From JAXLSZ01 sp046330315 (GTDB lineage Bacteria; Actinomycetota; Thermoleophilia; Solirubrobacterales; 70-9): DNA of 64,000 bases. Location of the stretch: the NCBI GenBank assembly GCA_046330315.1, contig JAXLSZ010000005.1, positions 372,001 to 436,000 of the forward strand. The letters are read 5' to 3'. Numbering within the stretch: the stretch's first letter is position 1; each line of letters begins with the position of its first letter. Below, one piece after another: positions 51,701 to 59,476 of this stretch. A program made the position numbers and the translations under genes. Under the pieces are notes generated by a model, which was not told the DNA's origin, did not search any database, and was given only the letters and a program-made list of their open reading frames with translations.

Positions 51701-52476
51701 ATCCGGCCTTTGGCGAGGAAGGCTCCGGCCAGCAGGGCCAGCTCGGCTTCCTCCTCCGAGGGCGGCGGGCCCGCGGGGCGCTCCATCCGGGCCATCAGGA
51801 CCCGGTCCCCGGGCGCCACCTCCTCCAGCAGCTTCCAGAGAAGCAGAGGAACACCGGCCATGTCGACGAGGCAGAGCACCGGGTGATTCGGCGTTCCGGT
51901 CAGCTCATGGCCCTTGGCGGTCCTCAGCCGGAGCGTCGGATGTGTGCCCGAGTGGAACAACTTCGAGGCCCTGACGGGGCGACCCCTGCGGTCGAGCACC
52001 TGGATGTCGATGTCGGTATCGGTGTCCGGGGCGGCGCCCGCGGCGATCTCGTCGATCCGCACGGTCCCCGCAGCGGTCTCGACCCTGGTATCGCCGGTAA
52101 CGCAGTAGCGCATCGCCGCCGCCGGGTCGTCGTCGATCGAGCCGAAGTTTCCCTGACCGTCGACCAGCAGGTAGCGCAGCGAGAAGTCCTGCGCCATCCG
52201 GACCAGGGTGTCGTAGATCGCCGAGTCGCCGTGCGGGTGGTACTTGCCCATCACCTCGCCGACGATGAAGGCGCACTTGCGATAGGGGCGGGTCGGCTGA
52301 AGGCCGAGGTCGTGCATCGCGTAGAGCACGCGCCGGTGGACCGGCTTCAGCCCGTCGCGCACGTCGGGCAGGGCCCGCCCGACGATCACGCTCATCGCGT
52401 AGTCGATGTAGGAGCTGCGCATCTCCGTCTCGAGCGCGCGCTCCTCGATGCGGCCGGTCAGGGCCTCCAGCGCCAT
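48730..52476 (-). CDS. gyrA: DNA gyrase subunit A interrupted by an intein
   Basis: Gyrase introduces negative supercoils with GyrB. The precursor has 1248 residues; without the 419-residue intein the mature protein is 829 residues, normal for GyrA. The N-terminal part shows ALPDVRDGLKPVHRRVLYAM (about 35-54) and the catalytic Tyr124 in DPAAAMRY. The intein follows this Tyr and the extein continues TEARLDRLATELL. The C-terminal beta-pinwheel with RGGVGVMGMN and the GyrA-box-like QHRGGVG is present. The gene follows gyrB by 45 bases in the same direction and ends in a tandem repeat. Splicing is necessary for gyrase function. Confidence 0.96.
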   Translation of the reverse strand: MALEALTGRIEERALETEMRSSYIDYAMSVIVGRALPDVRDGLKPVHRRVLYAMHDLGLQPTRPYRKCAFIVGEVMGKYHPHGDSAIYDTLVRMAQDFSLRYLLVDGQGNFGSIDDDPAAAMRYCVTGDTRVETAAGTVRIDEIAAGAAPDTDTDIDIQVLDRRGRPVRASKLFHSGTHPTLRLRTAKGHELTGTPNHPVLCLVDMAGVPLLLWKLLEEVAPGDRVLMARMERPAGPPPSEEEAELALLAGAFLAKGRIGEDRARFDNVDTEYFERVVAAYDTVVGGPRYLSARRIASGSILHELDVRSLEALRASPLAALRASSSERSVPGFVWRAGREFRRVFLSSLFHAGGSSSLPPGKSIQVSYPARSGQLARDVQLLLLQFGVLSRICSHEGGEFEVAISNRRDARLFARRIGFLGGRQRKLERALGTIPAAGGSPGSDQVPFLAGYIRSECGSEGGDRDWLKRRNADRLERWEQGGTAILERIASQEVKDVVSPLLSGDYYYAEVASIEPAGPREVYSLRVDSTDHSFLTNGFVSHNTEARLDRLATELLRDIDADTVDFGPNYDESQREPSILPARFPNLLVNGASGIAVGMATNIPPHNLRETIAATTALVDDPEIGLDGLLEHIKGPDFPGGGILDPSGLRAAYETGRGSLKVRARAHVEPLKGGKEAVIVTELPFMVKKGGDAGLIAKIADLVREKKLEGISDLRDESDRAGMRVVIELKRGAVPNVVLTNLYKKTSMQTSFGVNIVALVDGVPRTLGLRDLIRHYVAHQREVVTRRTQYELRRAEARAHILEGLLVALDNLDAVIKLIRGSADPDAAREGLIERFELSKAQAQAILDMRLQRLTALEADKVRAEHADLIERIGELRAILGDEARVYALVKEELQEVADAYGDERRTELQHFAGDIDVEDMIAEQQMVISLTASGYVKRLPLATYRQQHRGGVGVMGMNLKEDDYIQHLHICSTHDFLLFFTNFGKVYRLKVYELPEGSRTAKGSALVNLLPLREGERVMAVIPTRDFKENRFLVFATAQGLIKKTEFEAYNTPIKADGIIAIKIRDGDELVGVRLTSGKDDVLMVSHSGHASRFSEERVRPMGRATSGVKGMNVAGRDNRVLAMDVARDDTELFVVTENGYGKRTPVSEYPVKGRGTKGVLTAKLTAKKGGLAGALIVREHQELLFISQNGMVQRTSVKGISQMGRPTQGVRVMNIKEDDCVSAVALVVESGPEQEAPTNGASPEAP
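50848..52104 (-). mobile_element. GyrA intein with degenerate DOD endonuclease
   Basis: The 419-residue insert begins with Cys (block A CVTGDTRV), has block B with GTPNHPVL (T71 and H74), and ends in FVSHN with Thr as the +1 residue; block F is YSLRVDSTDHSFLTNG. All splicing residues are present. The central LAGLIDADG motifs are altered: LLAGAFLAKG (about 124-133) has Lys where the catalytic Asp belongs, and FLSSLFHAGG (about 221-230) has His and Gly at the acid positions. Splicing is therefore probable, whereas homing is unlikely. The site is the same as for known GyrA inteins of mycobacteria (after the catalytic Tyr). Confidence 0.93.
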
Positions 52477-52521
52477 CAGGACGCCCCGGGCCGGGCCGCC
52501 GGCAGCCTCCGGGCGGGGCCC

Positions 52522-54969
52522 CTAGACATCGAGGTTCCCCACCTCCTTGGCGTAGGTCTCGATGAACGCCCGTCGCGGCTCGACCGCGTCCCCCATCAGC
52601 ATCGAGAAGATCTGGTCGGCCGCCGAGGCGTCCTCCAGCGTGACCCTCTGCAGGGTCCTGCTCGCCGGGTCCATGGTGGTCTCGCGCAGCTGCTCGGCGT
52701 TCATCTCGCCGAGTCCCTTGAAGCGGGTCAGCTGGATCCCGTGCTTGGCGAGGTCCATCACCGCCCTCCGCAGGTCGACGAAGGAGATCGCCTCCTCGGT
52801 GCGGTCTCCGAGCCGGACCTCGAAGGGGGGGCGGCCGAACTGCTTGAGCAGGGTCGCGTGCACGTCGGCGAAGTGCCGGTAGTCGTTGTGGGCGAACAGG
52901 GCGGCCGGGAGGCGGTGGGTGCGGGCCAGGCCGCTGCGCCTGTGCACGGCCTTGACCGCAAGCTCCTCCCCGGAGTCGCCGACCACCTCGGTCTCGTAGG
53001 GGCGCTCGCCGGGGGCCTGCGCGGAGAGCACCTTGCGGGCGCCGGCCAGGGAGGCCACCTCCTCGTCGAGGAGGCCGGACTCCTCCAGGAAGCGGACCGC
53101 GTCGGCGCCGAACTCCGCCTGCAGCGAGGAGGCCCACCCCTCGTACTCCTTGGCGCGGCGCACGTAGCCCTGCCAGCGGCTCTGGGTCAGCTTCTTCGAG
53201 CGGCCGGCGGCGTCGGTCAGGGTGAACTCCTCGAAGCGGTCGCGCAGCAGCAGCTCCTCGAGCTCGGACTCGCGCTCCAGGTAGGTCTCCTGGTTGCCCT
53301 GCTTGACCTTGTAGAGGGGGGGCTTGGCGATGTAGACGTAGCCGGCGTCGATCAGCGGCTGCATCTGCCGGTAGAGGAAGGTGAGCACCAGGGTCCTGAT
53401 GTGGGCGCCGTCCACGTCGGCGTCGGTCGCCATCACGATCTTGTGGTAGCGGGCATCCTCGAGGTTGAACTCGTCGTGGACGCCGGTCCCGATCGCCGTG
53501 ATCAGCGCCCGGATCTCGTTGTTCTGGAGCACCTTGTCGATGCGGCTCTTCTCGACGTTGATGATCTTCCCGCGCAGCGGCAGGACCGCCTGGGTCGAGC
53601 GGTCGCGGGCCTGCTTGGCCGAGCCGCCCGCCGAGTCGCCCTCGACGACGAAGATCTCGGCCAGGCTCGGGTCCTTGACCGTGCAGTCGGCCAGCTTGCC
53701 CGGCAGCGTCGAGTTCTCCAGCGCCGACTTGCGGCTCAGGTCCCTGGCCTTGCGCGCCGCCGCCCTGGCGCGGGCGGCGTCCACGGCCTTGACCACGATC
53801 CGCCTGGCCTCGCCGGGGTTCTCCTCGAGGAACTCGCCGAGCTTGCGGTTGACCGCCTCCTTGACCAGCCCCTCGATCGGCGGGTTGCCGAGCTTCGTCT
53901 TGGTCTGGCCCTCGAACTGCGGGTCGTGCAGCTTCACCGAGACGACCGCGGTCAGGCCCTCGCGGACATCCTCGCCGGCGAGGTTCTCGTCCTTTTCCTT
54001 GAGAAGCCCCTTCGACCGCGCGTAGGCGTTCAGGGTGCGGGTCAGGGCGGCGCGGAACCCGGAGAGGTGGGCGCCCCCCTCGTGGGTATTGATGTTGTTG
54101 GCGAAGGTGAAGATCGACTCCTGGTAGGAGGTGTTCCACTGCATCGCCACCTCGACCTGGCCGTCCTCGCCGTCGCTCTCGAAGTAGATGACCTTGCGGT
54201 GCAGCTCGTCCTTGTTCTCGTTGAGGTGGCGGACGAAGTCCTCGATGCCGCCGTCGTACTGGAAGCTGACGCCGTTCGTCTCGCCCCGCTCGTCGGTCAG
54301 CTCTATCCTGAGCCCACGGGTCAGGAAGGCGGTCTCGCGCAGCCGCTCGGCCAGCGTCGCGAAGTCGAACTCAATCTCCTCGAATATCTCGAGGTCGGGC
54401 AGGAAGGTGATCCGGGTGCCGGTCTGCTTGGTCGCCTTTCCCTTCTCGAGCTCGCCCAGCGGCTTGCCGCGCTCGTACTCCTGCTCCCAGAGGTGCCCGT
54501 CGCGGGCAACCTCCAGACGCAGATGCTCGGAGAGCGCGTTGACCACCGAGACGCCGACTCCGTGCAGGCCCCCGGAGACCTTGTAGCCCCCGCCGTCGCC
54601 GAACTTGCCTCCGGCGTGCAGGGTGGTCAGCACGACCTCGGCCGCGGGGCGTTTCTCCTTGGCGTGAAGGTCGACCGGGATCCCGCGGCCGTCGTCGGTC
54701 ACCGTGCAGCGGTTGTCGGGATGCAGCACCACTGCCACCCGGTCGCAGTGCCCGGCCAGCGCCTCGTCGACCGAGTTGTCCACCACCTCGTAGACGAGGT
54801 GGTGCAGGCCCCTGGGGCCGGTGGACCCGATGTACATACCGGGGCGCTTGCGGACCGCCTCGAGGCCCTCGAGAACGGTGATGTCGCGGGCGTCGTAGCG
54901 CGCTCCGCCGGCCTTCGGGGCCTTCCTCGGGGCCTTCTTTGCGGGGGCCTTCCTGTTTCTCTCAGCCAA
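52522..54969 (-). CDS. gyrB: DNA gyrase subunit B (long form)
   Basis: The 815-residue ATPase subunit has the GHKL domain (VYEVVDNSVDEALAGHCD at about 63-80, GGLHGVGVSVVNALS at about 135-149), a TOPRIM domain with VEGDSAGGSAKQARDRSTQA, and DADVDGAHIRTLVLTFLYRQ (about 515-534) with the metal-binding D-x-D-x-D. Unlike most Gram-positive GyrB, about 160 extra residues lie between PPLYK (near 545) and the RFKGLGEMNAEQL motif (near 745). The TTG at 54967-54969 has GGAAGAGG four bases upstream and is preferred; a GTG at 54985-54987 would add six residues. A Lys/Ala-rich N-terminal tail is notable. Confidence 0.94.
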   Translation of the reverse strand: MAERNRKAPAKKAPRKAPKAGGARYDARDITVLEGLEAVRKRPGMYIGSTGPRGLHHLVYEVVDNSVDEALAGHCDRVAVVLHPDNRCTVTDDGRGIPVDLHAKEKRPAAEVVLTTLHAGGKFGDGGGYKVSGGLHGVGVSVVNALSEHLRLEVARDGHLWEQEYERGKPLGELEKGKATKQTGTRITFLPDLEIFEEIEFDFATLAERLRETAFLTRGLRIELTDERGETNGVSFQYDGGIEDFVRHLNENKDELHRKVIYFESDGEDGQVEVAMQWNTSYQESIFTFANNINTHEGGAHLSGFRAALTRTLNAYARSKGLLKEKDENLAGEDVREGLTAVVSVKLHDPQFEGQTKTKLGNPPIEGLVKEAVNRKLGEFLEENPGEARRIVVKAVDAARARAAARKARDLSRKSALENSTLPGKLADCTVKDPSLAEIFVVEGDSAGGSAKQARDRSTQAVLPLRGKIINVEKSRIDKVLQNNEIRALITAIGTGVHDEFNLEDARYHKIVMATDADVDGAHIRTLVLTFLYRQMQPLIDAGYVYIAKPPLYKVKQGNQETYLERESELEELLLRDRFEEFTLTDAAGRSKKLTQSRWQGYVRRAKEYEGWASSLQAEFGADAVRFLEESGLLDEEVASLAGARKVLSAQAPGERPYETEVVGDSGEELAVKAVHRRSGLARTHRLPAALFAHNDYRHFADVHATLLKQFGRPPFEVRLGDRTEEAISFVDLRRAVMDLAKHGIQLTRFKGLGEMNAEQLRETTMDPASRTLQRVTLEDASAADQIFSMLMGDAVEPRRAFIETYAKEVGNLDV

Positions 54970-55129
54970 TGCGCCTCTTCCGGTCACTCATAGAAAACCC
55001 GACCGGCCGGCACGATTTCCCTGAGGAACGGCGCGGGGTCGGGGCGGTCGCTCAAGTTGACATAAAGGATACCAGCCCGCCCCGCCGGAAGATCCCCAAA
55101 CTAGTCACAAAATCCCTGCAAATGGCGAA

Positions 55130-55435
55130 CTAAATCGGTTCGCTGCCGCGGACCACGAAGCGGAGGGCGGAGGGAGCGCCGTCGCCCAGCCGGGCCTCGA
55201 CCCGGCGGTGCAGCTCGGCAGCCATCATCTCCAGCTCCTGGGCCCAGACCGCGCTCTCGCAGGCGACCACGACGACGCCGTCGCGCTCGCTGACCGGGCC
55301 CGCGGCAGCGGCGATCGCGGTGCCGACCAGCTCCGACCAGACCGACTGCAGCGCCGCCAGGGGCGTGCGCGGCGCGGCCCGCTCCCGGGCGGCCCGAAGC
55401 GACGCCGAGGCGTGACGTGGCGCCGGACGCCCCAT
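55130..55435 (-). CDS. DUF721 (DciA-like) protein
   Basis: The 101-residue protein carries LAALQSVWSELVGTAIAAAA (about 29-48), the DUF721 motif for a KH-like fold that in DciA proteins helps load the replicative helicase. The following SERDGVVVVACESAVWAQEL (about 52-71) is typical. It lies between recF and gyrB, as in most Actinomycetota. Start ATG at 55433-55435 overlaps the recF stop (TGATG); the GTG three bases upstream is also possible and would give the GTGA overlap common in this genome. It has no DnaA-N-like extension. Confidence 0.87.
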   Translation of the reverse strand: MGRPAPRHASASLRAARERAAPRTPLAALQSVWSELVGTAIAAAAGPVSERDGVVVVACESAVWAQELEMMAAELHRRVEARLGDGAPSALRFVVRGSEPI

Positions 55436-56529
55436 CACGCAGCCACCGCACGCGGTGCCCGCGCCGCGCCCGGCATCCGGATCGCCTCGCCGGCGAGGCC
55501 GGGCGGAAGGGAACCCGCGTCGCTGGTCGTGAGCAGGGCCTGCCCGCCGCCGCGCAGGCGCTCGGCCAGCAGGCCCCGGCGGCGATCGTCCAGCTCGCTG
55601 AGCACGTCGTCGAGCAGCATCAGCGGCAGCACGCCGCTCGCCTGCCTGAGCGCCTCGCGCTCTGCGAAGAGCAGGGCGAGCAGGGCGAGGCGCTGCTGGC
55701 CCTGGGAGCCGTAGCGCCTCAACGACCGCGCCGAGCTCTCGATCCTGACCTCGTCGAGGTGCGGCCCCCACGAGGTGCGGCCGAGGCGCAGATCGCCCTG
55801 GCGGCGCTCGGCGAGGCCGGCGAGGAGCCGCTCCGCGTCCCCCGCCGCCCTGGGCGCGTAGACGAGCGCGGCCTCACCGGGCAGCCCGAGCTCGGACGAG
55901 ATCGCCGGGAAATGGCTCGCGATCTCGAGCACCGCCGCCTCGCGGGCCGCGACCAGCTCCGCGGCGGCGGCCGCAAGCGTCGCGTCCCACGAGTCGAGCT
56001 CGCCGGCGCCGGCGGCGCCGGCGCCGATCCGCGAAAGCAGGGCGTTGCGCTGCGCGAGCGCCTGCCCGAACTCGCGCCGCAGCGAGGCGCGGGCCGGCCA
56101 GCGCGCCGCCACGAAGAGATCCAGGTGGGCCCTGCGCTCGGCCGGCGGGCCCTTGACCAGCGCCAGCCGGTCGGGCGAGAAGACGGCGGCCGGCGGCCGG
56201 TGCCGGGCGGCCGTCCGGGCCTCGACCGGCGCGCCGTCCAGCAGGTGGCGGCGCCCCTCGCTGCGGCTCACCGAGGCCATGAAGGAATGCTCGCCTTCCT
56301 CGGAGCGCACCGTCGCCGCCGCTCTGGCGAGCGCTTCGCCGAAGGGGATCATCTCCCGCCGCTCGGAGGTCCGGAAGGAGCGCCCGGTGAGGGCGAAGTA
56401 GATGGCCTCGAGAAGGTTCGTCTTGCCCGTGCCGTTCTCCCCCACCACTCCACAGACGCCCGCCGGCAGCTCCACCTCGACCTCGCCGAGGCTGCGCAGC
56501 GGCCGCGCCGATGCCCTGAGAACCAGCAC
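55435..56529 (-). CDS. recF: DNA repair/replication protein RecF
   Basis: The 364-residue SMC-like ATPase acts at single-strand gaps in DNA repair. Walker A is GENGTGKTNLLEA (about 29-41), the signature motif is GSQGQQRLALLALLFAERE (about 272-290) and Walker B is PLMLLDDVLSELDD (about 302-315). The start GTG at 56527-56529 follows the dnaN stop by only four bases; residues before it lack conservation. It ends in an overlap with the DUF721 gene. The length matches the family. Confidence 0.94.
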   Translation of the reverse strand: MLVLRASARPLRSLGEVEVELPAGVCGVVGENGTGKTNLLEAIYFALTGRSFRTSERREMIPFGEALARAAATVRSEEGEHSFMASVSRSEGRRHLLDGAPVEARTAARHRPPAAVFSPDRLALVKGPPAERRAHLDLFVAARWPARASLRREFGQALAQRNALLSRIGAGAAGAGELDSWDATLAAAAAELVAAREAAVLEIASHFPAISSELGLPGEAALVYAPRAAGDAERLLAGLAERRQGDLRLGRTSWGPHLDEVRIESSARSLRRYGSQGQQRLALLALLFAEREALRQASGVLPLMLLDDVLSELDDRRRGLLAERLRGGGQALLTTSDAGSLPPGLAGEAIRMPGAARAPRAVAA

Positions 56530-56533
56530 GGGC

Positions 56534-57640
56534 CTAGATATTGAGGCGGATGGGCATGACCAGGTAGCGGAAGTCGTCGCTCTCCACACCCTGGAGCAGC
56601 CCCGGTCGCAACGGGGAGATCAGCCGCAGGAGGATCTCCTCGCCCTCGACGCTCTCGATGCCGTCCCGCAGGAACTCGGGGTTGAAGCCGATCTCCAGAG
56701 GCTCACCCTCGAACGCCGCGGGCAGGGTGTCGCTCGCGTCGCCGACGTCGGGGGTCTGGGCGGAGACCGTCAGCTCGCCGGACCCGAGGGCCAGCTTCAG
56801 CGGCGCCTGGCGCTGCGCGAGCTGACTGACTCGTCGACTCACCTCGAGGAAATCGGCCCGGTTGAGGCGCACGTCGTGCTCGTAGGACTCCGGCAGGAGC
56901 TGGCGATAGTTGGGGAACTGCCCTTCGATGAGGCGCGTGTTCAGCGTCACCCCGCCTGTCCGAAACACCGCCTGGTTGGCCAGCAGCCAGACCGCGACCT
57001 GCCCTTCCTCGCCCGAGCCGAGGATCCTCACCAGCTCGCGCAGGGCGCGAGCCGGGATGTTCGCCTCCAGCTCTCCGCCGAGCTCGCCCTCCAGCTCGGT
57101 GCGCTTGACCGAGAGCCGGTAGGAGTCGGTGGCGACCATGGTCATCTCGCGCCCCGACGCGGAGACGAGAACGCCGGTCAGCACCGGGCGCATGTCGTCG
57201 CGCGACGCCGCCCGCGCCACCACCTCGACCGTGTCGCTCAGAGCCGCCGCCGGGATCCGCATCGGCTCCCCCTCCGGCGAGGGGAAGCGCGGGAAGTCCT
57301 CGGCCGAGAGCGTGCGCAGGTGGATCGTCGAGCCGTCGCTGCGGATCTCCACATCCCGCTCGGCGCTGCGGGCCTCGAGCTCGACCGTGTCTCCCCCGAG
57401 CGAGCGCGCCACCTCGGAGAGCAGCCGGCCGGGAAGCAGGAACTCGCCCTCTCCCTGCACCTCGGAATCGAGCGGCGTCTCGATTCCCATCTCGACATCG
57501 GTGGCGCGCAGCCTCACCCCGCCCTCGGCGCTCGCGAAATGGACGCCGCCGAGCGCCTGGGCGGCGGCCCGGCTGGAGGCAACGCGCGAGACCACGCCAA
57601 GCCGGTCGACGAGGTCGCTTCTGGGGACTTTGATCTTCAA
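56534..57640 (-). CDS. dnaN: DNA polymerase III beta sliding clamp
   Basis: The 368-residue protein forms the dimeric ring that tethers DNA polymerase. It begins MKIKVPRSDLVDRLGVVSRV, with GVHFASAEGGVRLRATDVEM in the first domain, FVATDSYRLSVKR-like strand (MVATDSYRLSVKR near 168) and the C-terminal LLRLISPLRPGLL and YLVMPIRL, the clamp signature. The TTG start (57638-57640) has GCAGGAAC upstream. It is the second gene after dnaA, separated by a 148-base spacer with repeats. Confidence 0.96.
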   Translation of the reverse strand: MKIKVPRSDLVDRLGVVSRVASSRAAAQALGGVHFASAEGGVRLRATDVEMGIETPLDSEVQGEGEFLLPGRLLSEVARSLGGDTVELEARSAERDVEIRSDGSTIHLRTLSAEDFPRFPSPEGEPMRIPAAALSDTVEVVARAASRDDMRPVLTGVLVSASGREMTMVATDSYRLSVKRTELEGELGGELEANIPARALRELVRILGSGEEGQVAVWLLANQAVFRTGGVTLNTRLIEGQFPNYRQLLPESYEHDVRLNRADFLEVSRRVSQLAQRQAPLKLALGSGELTVSAQTPDVGDASDTLPAAFEGEPLEIGFNPEFLRDGIESVEGEEILLRLISPLRPGLLQGVESDDFRYLVMPIRLNI

Positions 57641-57788
57641 GTTCCTGCTTCCTGTTCTGCCTTCGATCGAGTTGGAGTAGATCCTGTGGAACTCTGCGGA
57701 AAAGCCGGCGATTCGGCTTCAGCCGGCGATTCGGGGCCTGTTGAAGCGTCTGTGGCCGAAGCTCCGATTCTTGCAGGGGCGACGGCCG
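57641..57788. other. dnaA-dnaN spacer, candidate origin segment
   Basis: This 148-base spacer contains a perfect 14-base direct repeat AGCCGGCGATTCGG (57703-57716 and 57721-57734). TGTGG-core 9-mers TGTGGAACT (57685-57693) and TGTGGCCGA (57751-57759) lie in it, with TGTGGATCT (57812-57820) just inside the dnaA 3' end. The last fits the DnaA box complement TGTGGATAA at seven of nine positions, the others less well. The spacer is richer in A/T than its surroundings. Together this makes it a possible part of oriC, not proof. Confidence 0.35.
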
Positions 57789-59147
57789 TCAAGCGGTGTC
57801 TCCGGCGCTTCTGTGGATCTCCTGGCGCAACTCGGTGACGATCTCGGCGAGTTCCGGGTCTGTCGGCAGGGCGGATTCGACCCGGCGGATCGCGTTGAGC
57901 ACGGTCGAGTGGTCGCGCCCGCCGAACAGCCGCCCGATCTGAGGCAGGGATAGAGGGGTGCTCTGTCGAATCAGGTAGGCGGCGATCCCTCGGGCCCGCA
58001 CCTCGGTGCGGCTGCGACCGGGGCCGATCAGCTCGGCCCTGTTGAGGGCGAAACGAGCGGCCACGGCGGCGAGGATCGGCTCGGGGTCGGAGCGCCGCGC
58101 CGCGGGTCCCGCGGGCGCCACCTCGGCAACGAGGTCGGAGTCGAGCGGTCGGGCGAGCAGCGAGGCGTGGGCCACGGCCCGGGTCAGCGCGCCGTGGAGC
58201 TGGCGAATGTTGAGATCGAGGCGCCGCGCCAGCTCGGCGAGGCCGGCCTCGGCGATCTCGAGGTTGGCCTCCATGGCCAGGCGGCGCAGCACGGTGAGCC
58301 GGGTGGCGAGGTTGGGGCGGTTGAGCTCGGTGGTGAGGCCCCATTCGAAGCGGTCGCGGAGCCGGTCGGCGAGGTCGGAGAGCTGGCTGGGAATGCGGTC
58401 GGCCGAGAGGACGAGCTGGCTGCCGGCCTCGTAGAGGGTGTTGAAGGTATGGAAGAACTCCTCCTCGGTGTGGCGCTTTCCCTCGAGGAACTGGACGTCG
58501 TCGATGAGCAGGACGTCGAGGCTGCGGTAGCGCTGCTTGAAGGCCTCGGCTCCCGACTGCTGCAAGGACGCCACGAACTCGTTGGTAAAGCCTTCGGCGG
58601 TCGTGAAGCGGACGTTGAGCTCGGGGGCGCCCTGGCGCAGGTAGTTGGCGATCGCGCCGAGGAGGTGGGTCTTTCCCAATCCCGGCGGGCCGTAGAGGAA
58701 GAGCGGGTTGTAGGCCTCGGAGGGTGCCTCGGCGACCGCCAGCGCCGCGCCGTGGGCGAGGCGGTTGCCCTCGCCGATCACGAAGCGCTCGAAGGTGTGC
58801 TGGGGGTTCGGGGCTCCGGTTCCCGCCAGAGCCGTCGCTGCGGAGGGCTCCTCGGGCGGCGGCGGGGAGAAGCTGACGGCGGCGATGCCCGGCTCGGTCT
58901 CGGCGACCACCTCGGCGATCAGGCCCGCGTAGCGGCGCTCCGCCCAGGCGCAGACGCCCTCGGGTCCGGTCAGGTGGAGGGTCTCGCCGCCGATCCCGAG
59001 CGGCCGCAGCGGCTCGAGCCAGAGCTGGTAGGTGGAGAGGGGAACCGAGGCGCGAAGGGCCGCTGCGATCCTGCTCCAGGCGGCCTCCGCGTCGGAGCCG
59101 GGGGCCTGGGGGCGGGCGGATCTATGCGGGGTCGCGGTGTCGTCCAA
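57789..59147 (-). CDS. dnaA: Chromosomal replication initiator DnaA
   Basis: The 452-residue initiator has an N-terminal helicase-interaction domain (about 20-85), a Pro/Ala/Glu linker, the AAA+ domain with Walker A GPPGLGKTHLLGAI (about 154-167), Walker B LLIDDVQFLEGKRHTEEEFF (about 217-236) and box VII-like sensors (SADRIPSQLSDLADRLRDRF), and a C-terminal DNA-binding domain with GRDHSTVLNAIRRVE (about 413-427), the DnaA signature. It starts with TTG at 59145-59147. Only a weak ribosome site is seen. It is divergent from rpmH across a 192-base gap. Confidence 0.95.
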   Translation of the reverse strand: MDDTATPHRSARPQAPGSDAEAAWSRIAAALRASVPLSTYQLWLEPLRPLGIGGETLHLTGPEGVCAWAERRYAGLIAEVVAETEPGIAAVSFSPPPPEEPSAATALAGTGAPNPQHTFERFVIGEGNRLAHGAALAVAEAPSEAYNPLFLYGPPGLGKTHLLGAIANYLRQGAPELNVRFTTAEGFTNEFVASLQQSGAEAFKQRYRSLDVLLIDDVQFLEGKRHTEEEFFHTFNTLYEAGSQLVLSADRIPSQLSDLADRLRDRFEWGLTTELNRPNLATRLTVLRRLAMEANLEIAEAGLAELARRLDLNIRQLHGALTRAVAHASLLARPLDSDLVAEVAPAGPAARRSDPEPILAAVAARFALNRAELIGPGRSRTEVRARGIAAYLIRQSTPLSLPQIGRLFGGRDHSTVLNAIRRVESALPTDPELAEIVTELRQEIHRSAGDTA

Positions 59148-59315
59148 GAAGCGCTCGTTCCGGTGGCTTCACCCCGGCGCGCCGCGGGGCCCGCGCGGGT
59201 GATCGCCGCGACCATAACGGCGCTCCGCGGGGGCGCCCGAGGGGGTTCCGCAAATCCCGGGGAAAAGATCGCGGGGTGCCCCGGAGGCCATACGGACGGC
59301 ACCTGGCGTCGTCCG

Positions 59316-59321
59316 TATACT
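59316..59321 (+). promoter_or_regulatory. -10 element of the rpmH operon
   Basis: TATACT at 59316-59321 is a close match to the consensus -10 and lies 18 bases before the rpmH ATG, leaving a short leader. No convincing -35 was seen 16-18 bases upstream. The remaining dnaA-rpmH gap (59148-59315) contains no consensus DnaA box (TTATCCACA). Confidence 0.5.
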
Positions 59322-59339
59322 GCCGCGGACACTCGACCG

Positions 59340-59474
59340 ATGAAGCGCACCTACCAGCCCAAGAAGCGCAAGCGGGCCCGCACCCACGGGTTCCGCGCCC
59401 GCATGCGCACACGCGGCGGCCGGGCGATCATCAAGCGCCGCCGCCGCAAGGGCCGCAAGCGCCTCACCGCGTAG
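59340..59474 (+). CDS. rpmH: 50S ribosomal protein bL34
   Basis: The 44-residue highly basic protein (MKRTYQPKKRKRARTHGFRA at 1-20, then a Gly/Arg/Lys-rich second half ending KGRKRLTA) matches bL34 over its whole length. It begins the rightward origin-flanking operon and is two bases upstream of the rnpA ATG (59477). The coding region is too short for most cutoffs, but every residue position is as in the family. Confidence 0.97.
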   Translation: MKRTYQPKKRKRARTHGFRARMRTRGGRAIIKRRRRKGRKRLTA

Positions 59475-59476
59475 CG

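Noticed and set aside
51424..54993. Very long open frame (about 1189 codons) antisense to gyrA and gyrB
   Set aside because: GC-rich DNA opens long antisense frames. The translation is low-complexity (Leu/Gly/Val/Arg-rich) with no domain, and both strands cannot encode gyrA/gyrB and a protein at once. The opposite strand shows clear gyrase motifs.
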